This document shows, in pieces, positions 1 through 5,979 of a DNA stretch of 5,979 bases. How positions within the stretch are numbered: position 1 is the first letter of the stretch; every line of letters starts with the position of its first letter. The position numbers were made by a program, and so were the translations under genes. The stretch is from positions 1 to 5,979 of the forward strand of contig JAIROE010000337.1 in the NCBI GenBank assembly GCA_031257715.1, in the 5' to 3' direction. Source of the DNA: Treponema sp. (GTDB taxonomy: Bacteria; Spirochaetota; Spirochaetia; Treponematales; Breznakiellaceae). The notes beneath the pieces were generated by a model, which worked only from the letters and a program-made list of their open reading frames with translations, searched no databases and had not been told where the DNA came from.

Positions 1-13
1 GCTCTTCCGATCT
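1..13. other. Residual Illumina adapter (sequencing artefact)
   Basis: The window opens with GCTCTTCCGATCT, which is exactly the 3' end of the Illumina TruSeq universal adapter; its reverse complement AGATCGGAAGAGC is the standard adapter-trimming key. Read on the minus strand, the ygfK coding sequence runs to base 14 with good similarity to the E. coli YgfK C-terminus and then passes straight into AGATCGGAAGAGC. That is how an untrimmed read-through looks at a contig end. These bases should be masked, and the residues they encode (about 1004-1008 of the ygfK frame, reading D-R-K-S at the end) are not real. Confidence 0.95.
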
Positions 14-3000
14 TCCTCCAGCCGTACCGTAAAGGTATCCGGGCCGGTTTTAAGGAAACCGGGGTTCCCGCTGTCCATGAAGTCTTCATGCGTACAAAAA
101 ACCGTAAACTTGTCCCGGAAAGGACTTCCCGCGTGGGGGCAGAAGGTGGCGCAGTTACCGCATTCATTGCACATGCGATCCATATGAACTATCTGGCGCA
201 TCCCCCCGATGCGGCCCGCTTTGGGAACGGGAAGCTCCACCACGACGTTGGCCCGGTTGGGACATACGTCGGCACAGATCTCACAGAGGACATTGCAGGA
301 AAGGCAGCGGAAACCATCGGCGTCATCGTCTTTTGCCTCCATAATAATGCCCTTTTTACCGTACAGATTCGGGAAGACGGAAGGGTCTTCCGCGGCCGAA
401 CCACCGCCTGAAACGCAGGCGGGCCCCCTTGGGGCGGCCGAAAAATCCGCGGAAAGGCCGAGCTTCCCGAGTATGCTTCCGGCGGCGGCTTTACCGTCCG
501 CGATGGCCCTGACCACTACCGAAGCCCCCGCCCTGCAGTCGCCGGCGATGTAAACGCCGGGTACTGAACTTTCACAGGAGGCATCAACCATGGGGAAGCC
601 TTTTGAATCAAGCGCGACGCCGTTTTTTTCAAAGAGCGATGTGTCAACCCGCGCGCCCACGGCGCTTATCACCGTGTCAAAAGCAAGATCCAGTTTTTCG
701 CCGGTTCCGGCAATTCCCCGTCTTCCCGATTGATCATAGCCGGCAAGGAACATTTTTTCACAGGTGAGTATACCGGCTGAAAAAGATTCCGGCGCCAAAA
801 GTTCGAGTATCTTTATGCCGTCTTTTACGGCAAGTTCCTGTTCCCCGTATTGGGCGGGCATGAATTCCCTGGTGCGGCGGTACACGATGCTTGCCGACTC
901 AACGCCCCTGTTCCGTTTCGCCGCCCTGGCGCAGTCCAGTGCAACATCCCCGCCGCCGATGACCGCGACGCGTTTTCCGAGGGAAAGGCCGCAGCCTGAG
1001 GCCCGCGAGTTTTCAAGGAATTTCAGGGCGTCAACAATCCGTTCCCCTCCACGCTTTACAGGACAGGCCCCTTCCTTCCACGCGCCGGTAGCTATTACCA
1101 CAAAATCGTTTTTCTTTTTCAATTCTTCGACAGAATAATCCTCAGGGGCGTTAAAGACAAATTCAACGCCGGTTTTTTCCGCGATCTGAAAATCGCGGGA
1201 GATTTCTCCGTCTGAAATTCTGAACGCCGGAATCACATACCGGACGATGCCGTAGGGCCCAGGCCGCCTTTCGTACACCGTAACAGGAACGCCGTTTCTG
1301 CGGAGAAATACCGCCGCGGCAATTCCCGCAGGACCCGCCCCGATCACTGCCGTCCGTTTCCCGGTTTTAAGGGGCGGCGGCTTGAGCGAGGCGGTATAGG
1401 CCTTCTCCGCATGAAAGGCGGCGGCGAATTTGGCGCGCCTGATTTCCAGGGGATCCTCGTAGTCAACCCTGGTACATTTATTCTGGCACCGGTGATCGCA
1501 GATTGCGCCTGTAATGGCGGGGGCGGTATTGTCGACTGCAATAATGCGGAAGGCGCGGCCGTAGTCGCCTTCCGCGACCGCCGCAAGATAATCGGGAATA
1601 GACTGATGAATGGGACAGCCCCCGTCGGCGCAGGGCGCCCTGGCACAGTCAAAGAGGGGGAGATCACCTGAACTTTTCCTCGAGCCTGTTTTCCGGTATT
1701 CCTTGCGGTAACGCTCCATCTTTGCCGCCGCGCCGGCCAGGGCGGAAAGGGCCTTCATATCCACGATGCCCGGCCGCGCGACGCAGGCGCTCTTTTCCGC
1801 CGATTCGGCAAGCTGGACAAGCCGTTCATATCCGCCGGGCTTGAGAATGGCCGTCGCCACCGTCACCGGTGCTATGCCCGTAGCAAGGATCTCTTTCAGG
1901 TTGAAAAAGTCCGCTCCCCCGGAATAGGAGATGGACAGATCCCCGTCAAAAGCCCCGGACAGTTTTTTTGCCGCGTTAATCGAAAGGGGGAAAAGCGAAC
2001 GGCCGGACATGTACATTTCATTTCCCGGCAGTTCATTCCGCATGATCTGTACCGGAAAAGTATTGGTCAGCTTGACGCCGAAGGAAAGGTGCCTTTCTCC
2101 TGCCAGCGCCTTGAGGCGGCCTATCATTTCAACCGCATCGGCAAATTGAAGATCGTTTTTGAAATGGCGATCGTCAAAGGAAATATACCCGTAACCCATT
2201 TCGTCCAGAAGACGCCGGGCCGTTTCATAACCCAGAAGAGTCGGATTGCATTTGATATACGTGTGAAGCCCTTTTTCGCAGACAAGATAAACGGCAATTT
2301 TTTCGATCTCCTCACGGGGGCAGCCGTGGAGGGTTGAGAGGGTAATGCCGCCGGAAATTTCAGGGGACACGGCATTGAGATCGTCCATGGTAAAGTATTC
2401 AAAAGAGCCGATGGTATCGGCAATATATTGGTAACAGCGTTTCCAGGCTTCCGTCCCGCAGGCGTCTTTCATCCCCCTGATGTATGTATCGATTTTTTCC
2501 GATTTGATTCCCTCAAGACTGTAGCCAACGCTCATGTTGAAAATAAAGTCCCCCGGCCGCGCCGCGTCTGAGGCTGCCTGCGTAATTCCGAATTCCCGGC
2601 CAAACACATGGCAGAGGAACCACGCCTTGACGTATTCTTCAAAAGCTCCGCTCACGGTAAGTTCAGTGGACCACTCCACATTGTAGCCTTCGTCTTCCGC
2701 GTTGATGCAGGGCCGGGCCACAGCTTTCCGCAGTTCCTCGCCGTCTATGGTCTGCACTGTTTTAAGTTCCACAAAACGTGCGCCGGCAAGATAGGCGGCC
2801 AGAATGTTTTGGGCAAGCTGGGAATTGGGGCCCGCCGCCGGCCCTATGGGGGAACTTATCCTTTTTCCGAAAAATTCAAAACCGCCCGCCGGTCCCGATC
2901 CCCCACATCCGGGACGGTAAAACTTTTCTTTTCTTACGCCAAAAACCGATCGATGTTTTTTATATTCTCCCCTGACCCAGCCGACAAGTTCCGGAAAGGG

Positions 3001-3024
3001 AATGGGCCGCATTATCCCGCTCAT
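14..3024 (-). CDS. ygfK: YgfK-family FMN/FAD iron-sulfur oxidoreductase ('putative selenate reductase subunit'), 3' end missing
   Basis: The frame is open from ATG at 3024 to the left edge, about 1003 native codons against roughly 1032 in E. coli YgfK, so some 25-30 C-terminal residues are lost at the contig end. An in-frame TAA at 3030-3028 makes 3024 the first possible start, and MSGIMRPIPF parallels E. coli MGDIMRPIPF. Modules in order: a dihydroorotate-dehydrogenase/PreA-like barrel, residues ~1-430 (GPAAGP 61-66, NMSVGY 163-168, STLHGCP 230-236, KCNPTLLGY 258-266, VKLTNT 317-322); a GltD/DPYD-like Fe-S segment with Cys460, 465, 470, 509, 513, 517; an FAD site GAGPAG 562-567 and ATG 645-647; an NAD(P) site VIGGGD 688-693 with VYRR 714-717 and AGD 827-829; and two C-terminal 4Fe-4S motifs (Cys907/910/914/917/921 and Cys952/955/958/962). 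It is probably a cytoplasmic NAD(P)H-linked electron-transfer enzyme of anaerobic purine catabolism. The selenate-reductase name is a prediction only. No in-frame TGA (Sec) is present. The start lacks a well-placed Shine-Dalgarno; the nearest, AAGAAGG, is 17 nt away. Confidence 0.95.
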
Positions 3025-3046
3025 ATCTTAATCCGCATCGGCCTTC

Positions 3047-3065
3047 TTTCCGTTTTTAACGGAAA
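3047..3065 (-). repeat. Perfect 8-bp hairpin over the ygeW stop codon
   Basis: TTTCCGTT and AACGGAAA form a perfect 8-bp stem with a 3-nt loop. The structure contains the last codons and TAA stop of ygeW and ends 22 nt before the ygfK start. No T-run follows on either strand, so it is not a standard terminator. It might act in mRNA stability, or modulate ygfK translation by hiding part of the GGAAAGAAGG purine stretch. Confidence 0.6.
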
Positions 3066-4249
3066 TGACGCGGAGTATTCCGCAACGCCAGATTTGCCAG
3101 GGTCTCCTGCGGACATTTGATCTTTGAAAGGAAGATCATCGCCGCGATGATGTAGGGTTTGTAGCCGGCCTCTTTGTAAAGGGGAACCCGGTAGCGGTCA
3201 AACACCGATGCCTCTACTTCGCCTTCCCCGCAGCTTACCCCGGAAATATCCGCGGGAAGGCAGTGGAGATAGAGGGCCTTTCCGTCCCGCGTGATTCTCA
3301 TCAGTTTTTCGGTACATTCCCAATTTTTGTAAGCGGTGTTCTGCGCAAGCAGTTCTTTTTCCAGAGCCCTGATGCCGTCGAAATCTCCCCCGCCGTAAAG
3401 GGCCGTCCGCTTCTCCATTGCCGCAAAAGGCGCCCAGCTTTTGGGATACACAATATCCGCATCCCTGAAAGCTTCTTCCATTGAGTTGGACACGATGAAT
3501 TTTCCGCCGCTTGATGAGGCGTTCTTCTTTGCCAGTTCCTCAACTTCAGGCATCACTTCGTAACCCGGAGGATGCGCCAGATGTACTTCCATGCCGAAAC
3601 GGGTCATGAGGCCGATGATCCCCTGGGGTACGGAAAGGGGCTTCCCGTATGAAGGCGAATAGGCCCAGGTCATGGCGATCTTTTTTCCTTTGAGTTTATC
3701 AATGCCGCCAAAGTGGTGGATGATATGATTCATGTCCGCCATGGTTTGGGTTGGATGATCGATGTCGCACTGGAGATTCACCAGAGTGGGGCGCTGCTCA
3801 AGGCTGCCGTCGATAAATCCTTCCTGTACCGCGCGGGCAACTTCCCGCATGTAGGCGTTGCCTTTGCCTATGTACATGTCATCCCTGATTCCAATGACAT
3901 CGGCCATGAAGGAGATCATGTTCGCCGTTTCCCGCACGGTTTCGCCGTGGGCTATCTGCGATTTGCCTTCGTCGAGATCCTGTACTTCCAGCCCCAGAAG
4001 ATTGCAGGCGGAACCGAAACTGAAACGGGTACGGGTAGAATTGTCCCGAAAAAGGGAAACCCCCAAACCCGATTCGAAGATCTTCGTTGAGACATTATGC
4101 TCCCGCAGCCAGCGCAGCGCATCGGCCGTGGTAAAGACCGCCAGAATTTCATCGCGGGATTTTTCCCATGTAAGAAAAAAATCGCCGCCAAACATGCCCC
4201 TGAAATCAAGGCCATCCAGCCTGTCCGTGTACTGTTTGATATACGCCAT
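3056..4249 (-). CDS. ygeW: YgeW-type knotted carbamoyltransferase
   Basis: The 397-residue product has the usual YgeW length (E. coli about 396) and is strongly similar along its length. It belongs to the aspartate/ornithine carbamoyltransferase superfamily, cytoplasmic enzymes that transfer a carbamoyl group between carbamoyl phosphate and an amine or amide. Visible are the carbamoyl-phosphate loop STRTR (71-75, within FRDNSTRTRFSFGSA), HGETVRET (101-108), QCDIDHPTQ (160-168) and HCLPAD (329-334). The second-domain segments WAYSPSYGKPLSVPQG (195-210) and YPKSWAP (268-274) mark the YgeW subfamily rather than ornithine or aspartate transcarbamylase; the substrate is not settled. In a catabolic cluster it may run in reverse, making carbamoyl phosphate for a carbamate kinase and ATP (inference). 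ATG at 4249 follows AGGAG by 6 nt and lies 3 nt after the ygeY stop, suggesting translational coupling. A hairpin covers its stop codon. Confidence 0.95.
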   Translation of the reverse strand: MAYIKQYTDRLDGLDFRGMFGGDFFLTWEKSRDEILAVFTTADALRWLREHNVSTKIFESGLGVSLFRDNSTRTRFSFGSACNLLGLEVQDLDEGKSQIAHGETVRETANMISFMADVIGIRDDMYIGKGNAYMREVARAVQEGFIDGSLEQRPTLVNLQCDIDHPTQTMADMNHIIHHFGGIDKLKGKKIAMTWAYSPSYGKPLSVPQGIIGLMTRFGMEVHLAHPPGYEVMPEVEELAKKNASSSGGKFIVSNSMEEAFRDADIVYPKSWAPFAAMEKRTALYGGGDFDGIRALEKELLAQNTAYKNWECTEKLMRITRDGKALYLHCLPADISGVSCGEGEVEASVFDRYRVPLYKEAGYKPYIIAAMIFLSKIKCPQETLANLALRNTPRHFR

Positions 4250-4252
4250 GAC

Positions 4253-5461
4253 TTACTCCTGTAAATTTTTCATATACACCGACGGCAGGGCCGCGTAGAC
4301 CGCCGCGCAGCGGACAAGATCCTCTTTCCATGTTTTTTCGTTCGGGGCATGGGCTTCTTCTTCCCTGCCCGGACCGAAACCTATGCAGGGAATACCATTG
4401 CGCCCCATGATGGAAACGCCGTTTGTAGAGAAAGTCCACTTGTCCACCTTTGGCTTGCCGTACATGCCCTCAAATGCTTTTACCATGGCCTTTGCCGCCG
4501 GCGCATCTTCGGGAATAACCCATGTGGGGAAATAACAGTCAACAGGGTAGACCAGCCCGGTATAACTCGGCCTGTCGTATTTGTACATGCTTACCTCGGC
4601 CCCGTATTTCTTTACCGAAGAAAGCGCGCGGATTTCCCCGAGCGCCGTCTCGAAAGTTTCGCCCCAGGTAAGGCGCCTGTCGATGGAAATGGCGCACATG
4701 TCCGCTACGGCGCAGCGCGACGGGGAACTAAAATAGATCTGCGAAACCGCAAGAGTCCCCCTGCCAAGGAAAGGATCGTTTTTAAGCCTGCCGTTAAGGG
4801 CTTTTACCTCCCCGAGTATTTCGCCCATCTTGTAAATGGCGTTGTCCCCCCGTTCCGGGGCGGAACCATGGCAGGAAATTCCCTGTACCTCGACACGTAT
4901 CTCCATGCGCCCCCGCTGGCCCCGGTAGATATTGCCGTTGGTAGGTTCGGTGATAACCACAAACTCGGGCCGTATTTTTTCTTCATTGATGATGTACTCC
5001 CAGCACAGCCCGTCGCAGTCTTCCTCCTGAACAGTACCCGTTACCATGACACGGTAGCTGCCGTCAAGAAGCCCCAGATCCTTCATGATCTTCGCGCCGT
5101 AGACCGCCGCCACAACACCGCCCAGTTGATCGGAGGTTCCCCGCCCCCCTATTTCCGTTTCGTTTTCATAGCCGTCATAGGGATCGAATTTCCAGTTGGA
5201 CCTGTTGCCGACGCCGACAGTGTCGATGTGGCCGTCAAAAGCGATGAGGGTCTTTCCCTTTCCCATATAGCCGATGACATTCCCCATTTTGTCGATGCCT
5301 GCTTCGGCAAATCCGCTTTTTTTCATTTCCTTTATGATACGGGCGGCAGTCGCCTTTTCGCCGCAGCTTTCGCCAGGAAGCCTTACCACATCCCGCAGGA
5401 ATCCGGTCATGTCCGCCCTGTACCCTTCGGCGGCCTTTTTAATTGCCTGAAAATCGGGCAT
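4253..5461 (-). CDS. ygeY: YgeY-family M20 metallohydrolase (selenium/purine cluster-linked)
   Basis: This is an M20/ArgE/DapE-family zinc hydrolase of 402 residues if started at ATG 5461 (E. coli YgeY about 403). The full metal site is visible (numbered from that start): His78 and Asp80 in [10 protein letters not shown], bridging Asp111 in [10 protein letters not shown], catalytic Glu146 and ligand Glu147 in VQEEDCDG, Glu172 in ITEPT and His371 in [11 protein letters not shown]. His198 in [10 protein letters not shown] is the conserved dimerisation-domain histidine. YgeY-specific stretches such as [15 protein letters not shown] and [15 protein letters not shown] closely match E. coli. It probably cleaves an amide or ureido bond in a ring-opened purine intermediate; the substrate is unproven. 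Start choice: GGAGG (5467-5471) lies 5 nt before ATG 5461, and [18 protein letters not shown] aligns with the E. coli N-terminus. Upstream in-frame TTG 5476, ATG 5473 and GTG 5467 are possible but overlap the SD or the ridA end. A 3-nt gap separates it from ygeW. Confidence 0.95.
   Translation of the reverse strand: MPDFQAIKKAAEGYRADMTGFLRDVVRLPGESCGEKATAARIIKEMKKSGFAEAGIDKMGNVIGYMGKGKTLIAFDGHIDTVGVGNRSNWKFDPYDGYENETEIGGRGTSDQLGGVVAAVYGAKIMKDLGLLDGSYRVMVTGTVQEEDCDGLCWEYIINEEKIRPEFVVITEPTNGNIYRGQRGRMEIRVEVQGISCHGSAPERGDNAIYKMGEILGEVKALNGRLKNDPFLGRGTLAVSQIYFSSPSRCAVADMCAISIDRRLTWGETFETALGEIRALSSVKKYGAEVSMYKYDRPSYTGLVYPVDCYFPTWVIPEDAPAAKAMVKAFEGMYGKPKVDKWTFSTNGVSIMGRNGIPCIGFGPGREEEAHAPNEKTWKEDLVRCAAVYAALPSVYMKNLQE
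4256..4260 (-). promoter_or_regulatory. Shine-Dalgarno of ygeW inside the ygeY 3' end
   Basis: AGGAG on the minus strand overlaps the last codons of ygeY (CAG GAG TAA) and lies 6 nt before the ygeW ATG at 4249. The layout suggests the ribosome ending ygeY reinitiates on ygeW. Confidence 0.8.
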
Positions 5462-5466
5462 TTTCA

Positions 5467-5471
5467 CCTCC
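5467..5471 (-). promoter_or_regulatory. Shine-Dalgarno of ygeY (decides the start)
   Basis: GGAGG on the minus strand lies 5 nt before ATG 5461, in the 11-nt gap after the ridA stop. It would lie inside the coding sequence if TTG 5476 or ATG 5473 were used, so it supports the 402-residue form. Confidence 0.8.
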
Positions 5472-5472
5472 A

Positions 5473-5844
5473 TCAAATTTCGGCTATGGCTTCAATTTCC
5501 ACAAGCGCGCCCCGGGGAAGCTGCTTTACCGCGACGGTAGAACGGGCGGGTTTGCCGGGAAAATGTTTCGCGTAAATTTCGTTAAAGACCGCGAAGTCGT
5601 TCATGTCTACAAGAAAACAGGTCGTCTTTATCACTTTTGCCAAAGAAGACCCGGCCGCTTCCAGCACCGCCTTGAGGTTTTTTATGACCTGAGCGGTCTG
5701 TTCCGCCGCGCCGCCGTCAGTCACTTCCCCGTTTCCTGCCGAAAGGGGAATCTGGCCCGAAGTAAAAACCAGTCTACCCGTTATATACGCCTGTGAATAG
5801 GGCCCAATGGCTGCGGGGGCCTCTTTCGTTTCAACTGCCTTCAT
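5473..5844 (-). CDS. ridA: RidA (YjgF/YER057c/UK114) family enamine/imine deaminase
   Basis: A 123-residue protein of normal RidA length (Salmonella RidA about 128). Family signatures are AAIGPYSQA (11-19), FTSGQIPLS (27-35), [21 protein letters not shown] (about 71-91), PARSTVAV (99-106) and VEIEAIAEI (115-123). Arg101 corresponds to the catalytic Arg105 of Salmonella RidA and Glu116 to Glu120, so it looks like an active archetypal RidA that hydrolyses 2-aminoacrylate-type enamines/imines to 2-keto acids and ammonia. It is the first visible gene of the operon, 11 nt before ygeY. Its placement fits a pathway with a PLP ammonia-lyase such as YgeX, which releases 2-aminoacrylate (inference; YgeX is not in the window). 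ATG 5844 is preceded by only a weak GGGG (5852-5855, 7 nt spacing) and by a structured leader, so translation may be modest or regulated. Confidence 0.96.
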   Translation of the reverse strand: MKAVETKEAPAAIGPYSQAYITGRLVFTSGQIPLSAGNGEVTDGGAAEQTAQVIKNLKAVLEAAGSSLAKVIKTTCFLVDMNDFAVFNEIYAKHFPGKPARSTVAVKQLPRGALVEIEAIAEI

Positions 5845-5864
5845 TCAAAAACCCCGGTTCATTG

Positions 5865-5901
5865 GACTTGTTCAAGAACCCGGTTGGTTCTTTCACAAGT
5901 C
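5865..5901 (-). promoter_or_regulatory. 37-nt hairpin in the ridA leader
   Basis: On the minus strand GACTTGT pairs with ACAAGTC (outer 7 bp) and AAGAACC pairs with GGTTCTT (inner 7 bp). The two stems are separated by a symmetric 2x2 internal loop (GA/GA), with a 5-nt loop at the tip. It ends 20 nt upstream of the ridA ATG. Possible roles are an mRNA leader structure, an attenuator arm or a protein-binding operator; the sequence alone does not decide. No known riboswitch class was recognised. Confidence 0.55.
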
Positions 5902-5903
5902 TC

Positions 5904-5952
5904 GCAGATTTGGTGTATTTTTTGCAAAAATCCGCCAAATCTGCCGTTTTTT
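5904..5952 (+). terminator. 41-nt imperfect hairpin followed by T6 (rightward terminator-like)
   Basis: GCAGATTTGG (5904-5913) and CCAAATCTGC (5935-5944) are perfect 10-bp inverted copies. Inside, T-rich 5917-5922 pairs with A-rich 5926-5930 plus T5931, around a 3-nt loop. The right arm is followed by CG and six T (5947-5952), so on the + strand it has the form of a Rho-independent terminator. No rightward gene precedes it in the window, and no T-run follows in the minus direction. An operator or leader structure for the leftward operon is an equally good reading. Confidence 0.45.
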
Positions 5953-5958
5953 AGCGGA

Positions 5959-5973
5959 AGTTGTTCAATAACT
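5959..5973. promoter_or_regulatory. 15-nt palindrome, possible operator
   Basis: AGTTGTTCAATAACT is symmetric around C5966, with seven half-site positions of which one is a G/T mismatch. Its core TTGTTCAA (5961-5968) recurs at 5868-5875 inside the 37-nt hairpin. It is placed as an operator upstream of the ridA operon would be, but no -35/-10 pair could be assigned with confidence anywhere in 5845-5979. Confidence 0.35.
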
Positions 5974-5979
5974 GAAGTT

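Noticed and set aside
14..3024. Selenocysteine codon or frameshift in ygfK
   Set aside because: Codon-by-codon reading from 3024 to base 14 gave no in-frame TGA, TAG or TAA and unbroken similarity to YgfK, so the gene is only truncated by the contig end.
2608..3120. A 170-codon + strand open frame over the ygfK start and the ygeW end
   Set aside because: It crosses the confirmed ygfK N-terminus and the ygeW stop in antisense, has no recognisable domain and no clear ribosome site.
5474..5476. TTG at 5476 as the ygeY start, overlapping the ridA stop
   Set aside because: A strong GGAGG lies 5 nt before ATG 5461, and the N-terminus from there aligns with E. coli YgeY at the same length.
4349..5575. 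A 408-codon open frame on the + strand, antisense to ygeY
   Set aside because: It mirrors ygeY, which has every M20 metal ligand and full-length similarity to E. coli YgeY. Long antisense frames arise easily from biased third positions, and this product shows no recognisable motif.
5845..5862. Five-codon mini-ORF (ATG AAC CGG GGT TTT TGA) ending right at the ridA ATG
   Set aside because: It could be a leader peptide, but it has no Shine-Dalgarno, no run of regulatory codons, and such short frames are expected by chance.
5845..5979. Sigma-70-like promoter for the operon
   Set aside because: TTGAAC, TTGGCG and TTGCAA were tried as -35 boxes, but none has a TATAAT-like box at 16-18 nt, so no promoter is called.

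Overview
The window reads as the front part of one leftward (minus-strand) operon from an anaerobic, moderately GC-rich bacterium. Reading right to left, the genes are a RidA-family imine deaminase (5844-5473), a YgeY-type M20 metallohydrolase (5461-4253), a YgeW-type knotted carbamoyltransferase (4249-3056) and a YgfK-type flavin/iron-sulfur oxidoreductase (3024 to the left edge, cut off near its C-terminus). Gaps between genes are 11, 3 and 31 nt, so the four are almost certainly co-transcribed. Host taxonomy cannot be fixed from the sequence. The gene set is known from Bacillota, Enterobacteriaceae and anaerobic spirochaetes such as Treponema, and a gut-type anaerobe is the best guess.

The ygeY-ygeW-ygfK trio is the core of the conserved 'selenium-linked' purine cluster. 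In E. coli and gut anaerobes it sits with ygeX (2,3-diaminopropionate ammonia-lyase), ssnA, a hydantoinase/dihydropyrimidinase (hyuA/hydA), a carbamate kinase and xanthine-dehydrogenase-like genes. Anaerobic uric acid and purine breakdown has been attributed to this cluster. YgfK would be the electron-transfer flavoprotein, YgeY an amidohydrolase-like enzyme acting on a ring-opened intermediate, and YgeW a carbamoyl-transfer step. RidA would remove reactive enamine/imine intermediates such as the 2-aminoacrylate made by YgeX-type enzymes. YgeX and the other partners are not in this window; they would lie to the left or elsewhere.

The first 13 bases (GCTCTTCCGATCT) are the end of the Illumina TruSeq adapter, not genomic DNA. 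Biological sequence starts at base 14, and the last four codons or so of the apparent ygfK frame are artefact. The left edge is therefore a contig end.

The only non-coding stretch of note is the 135 nt before ridA (5845-5979). It is unusually rich in dyad symmetry: a 37-nt hairpin (5865-5901), a 41-nt hairpin followed by T6 on the + strand (5904-5952), and a 15-nt operator-like palindrome (5959-5973). The 3' arm of the 37-nt hairpin could also pair with a sequence just before the ridA start, which resembles an attenuator. A perfect 8-bp hairpin also covers the ygeW stop codon. No tRNA, rRNA, CRISPR or insertion sequence was seen.
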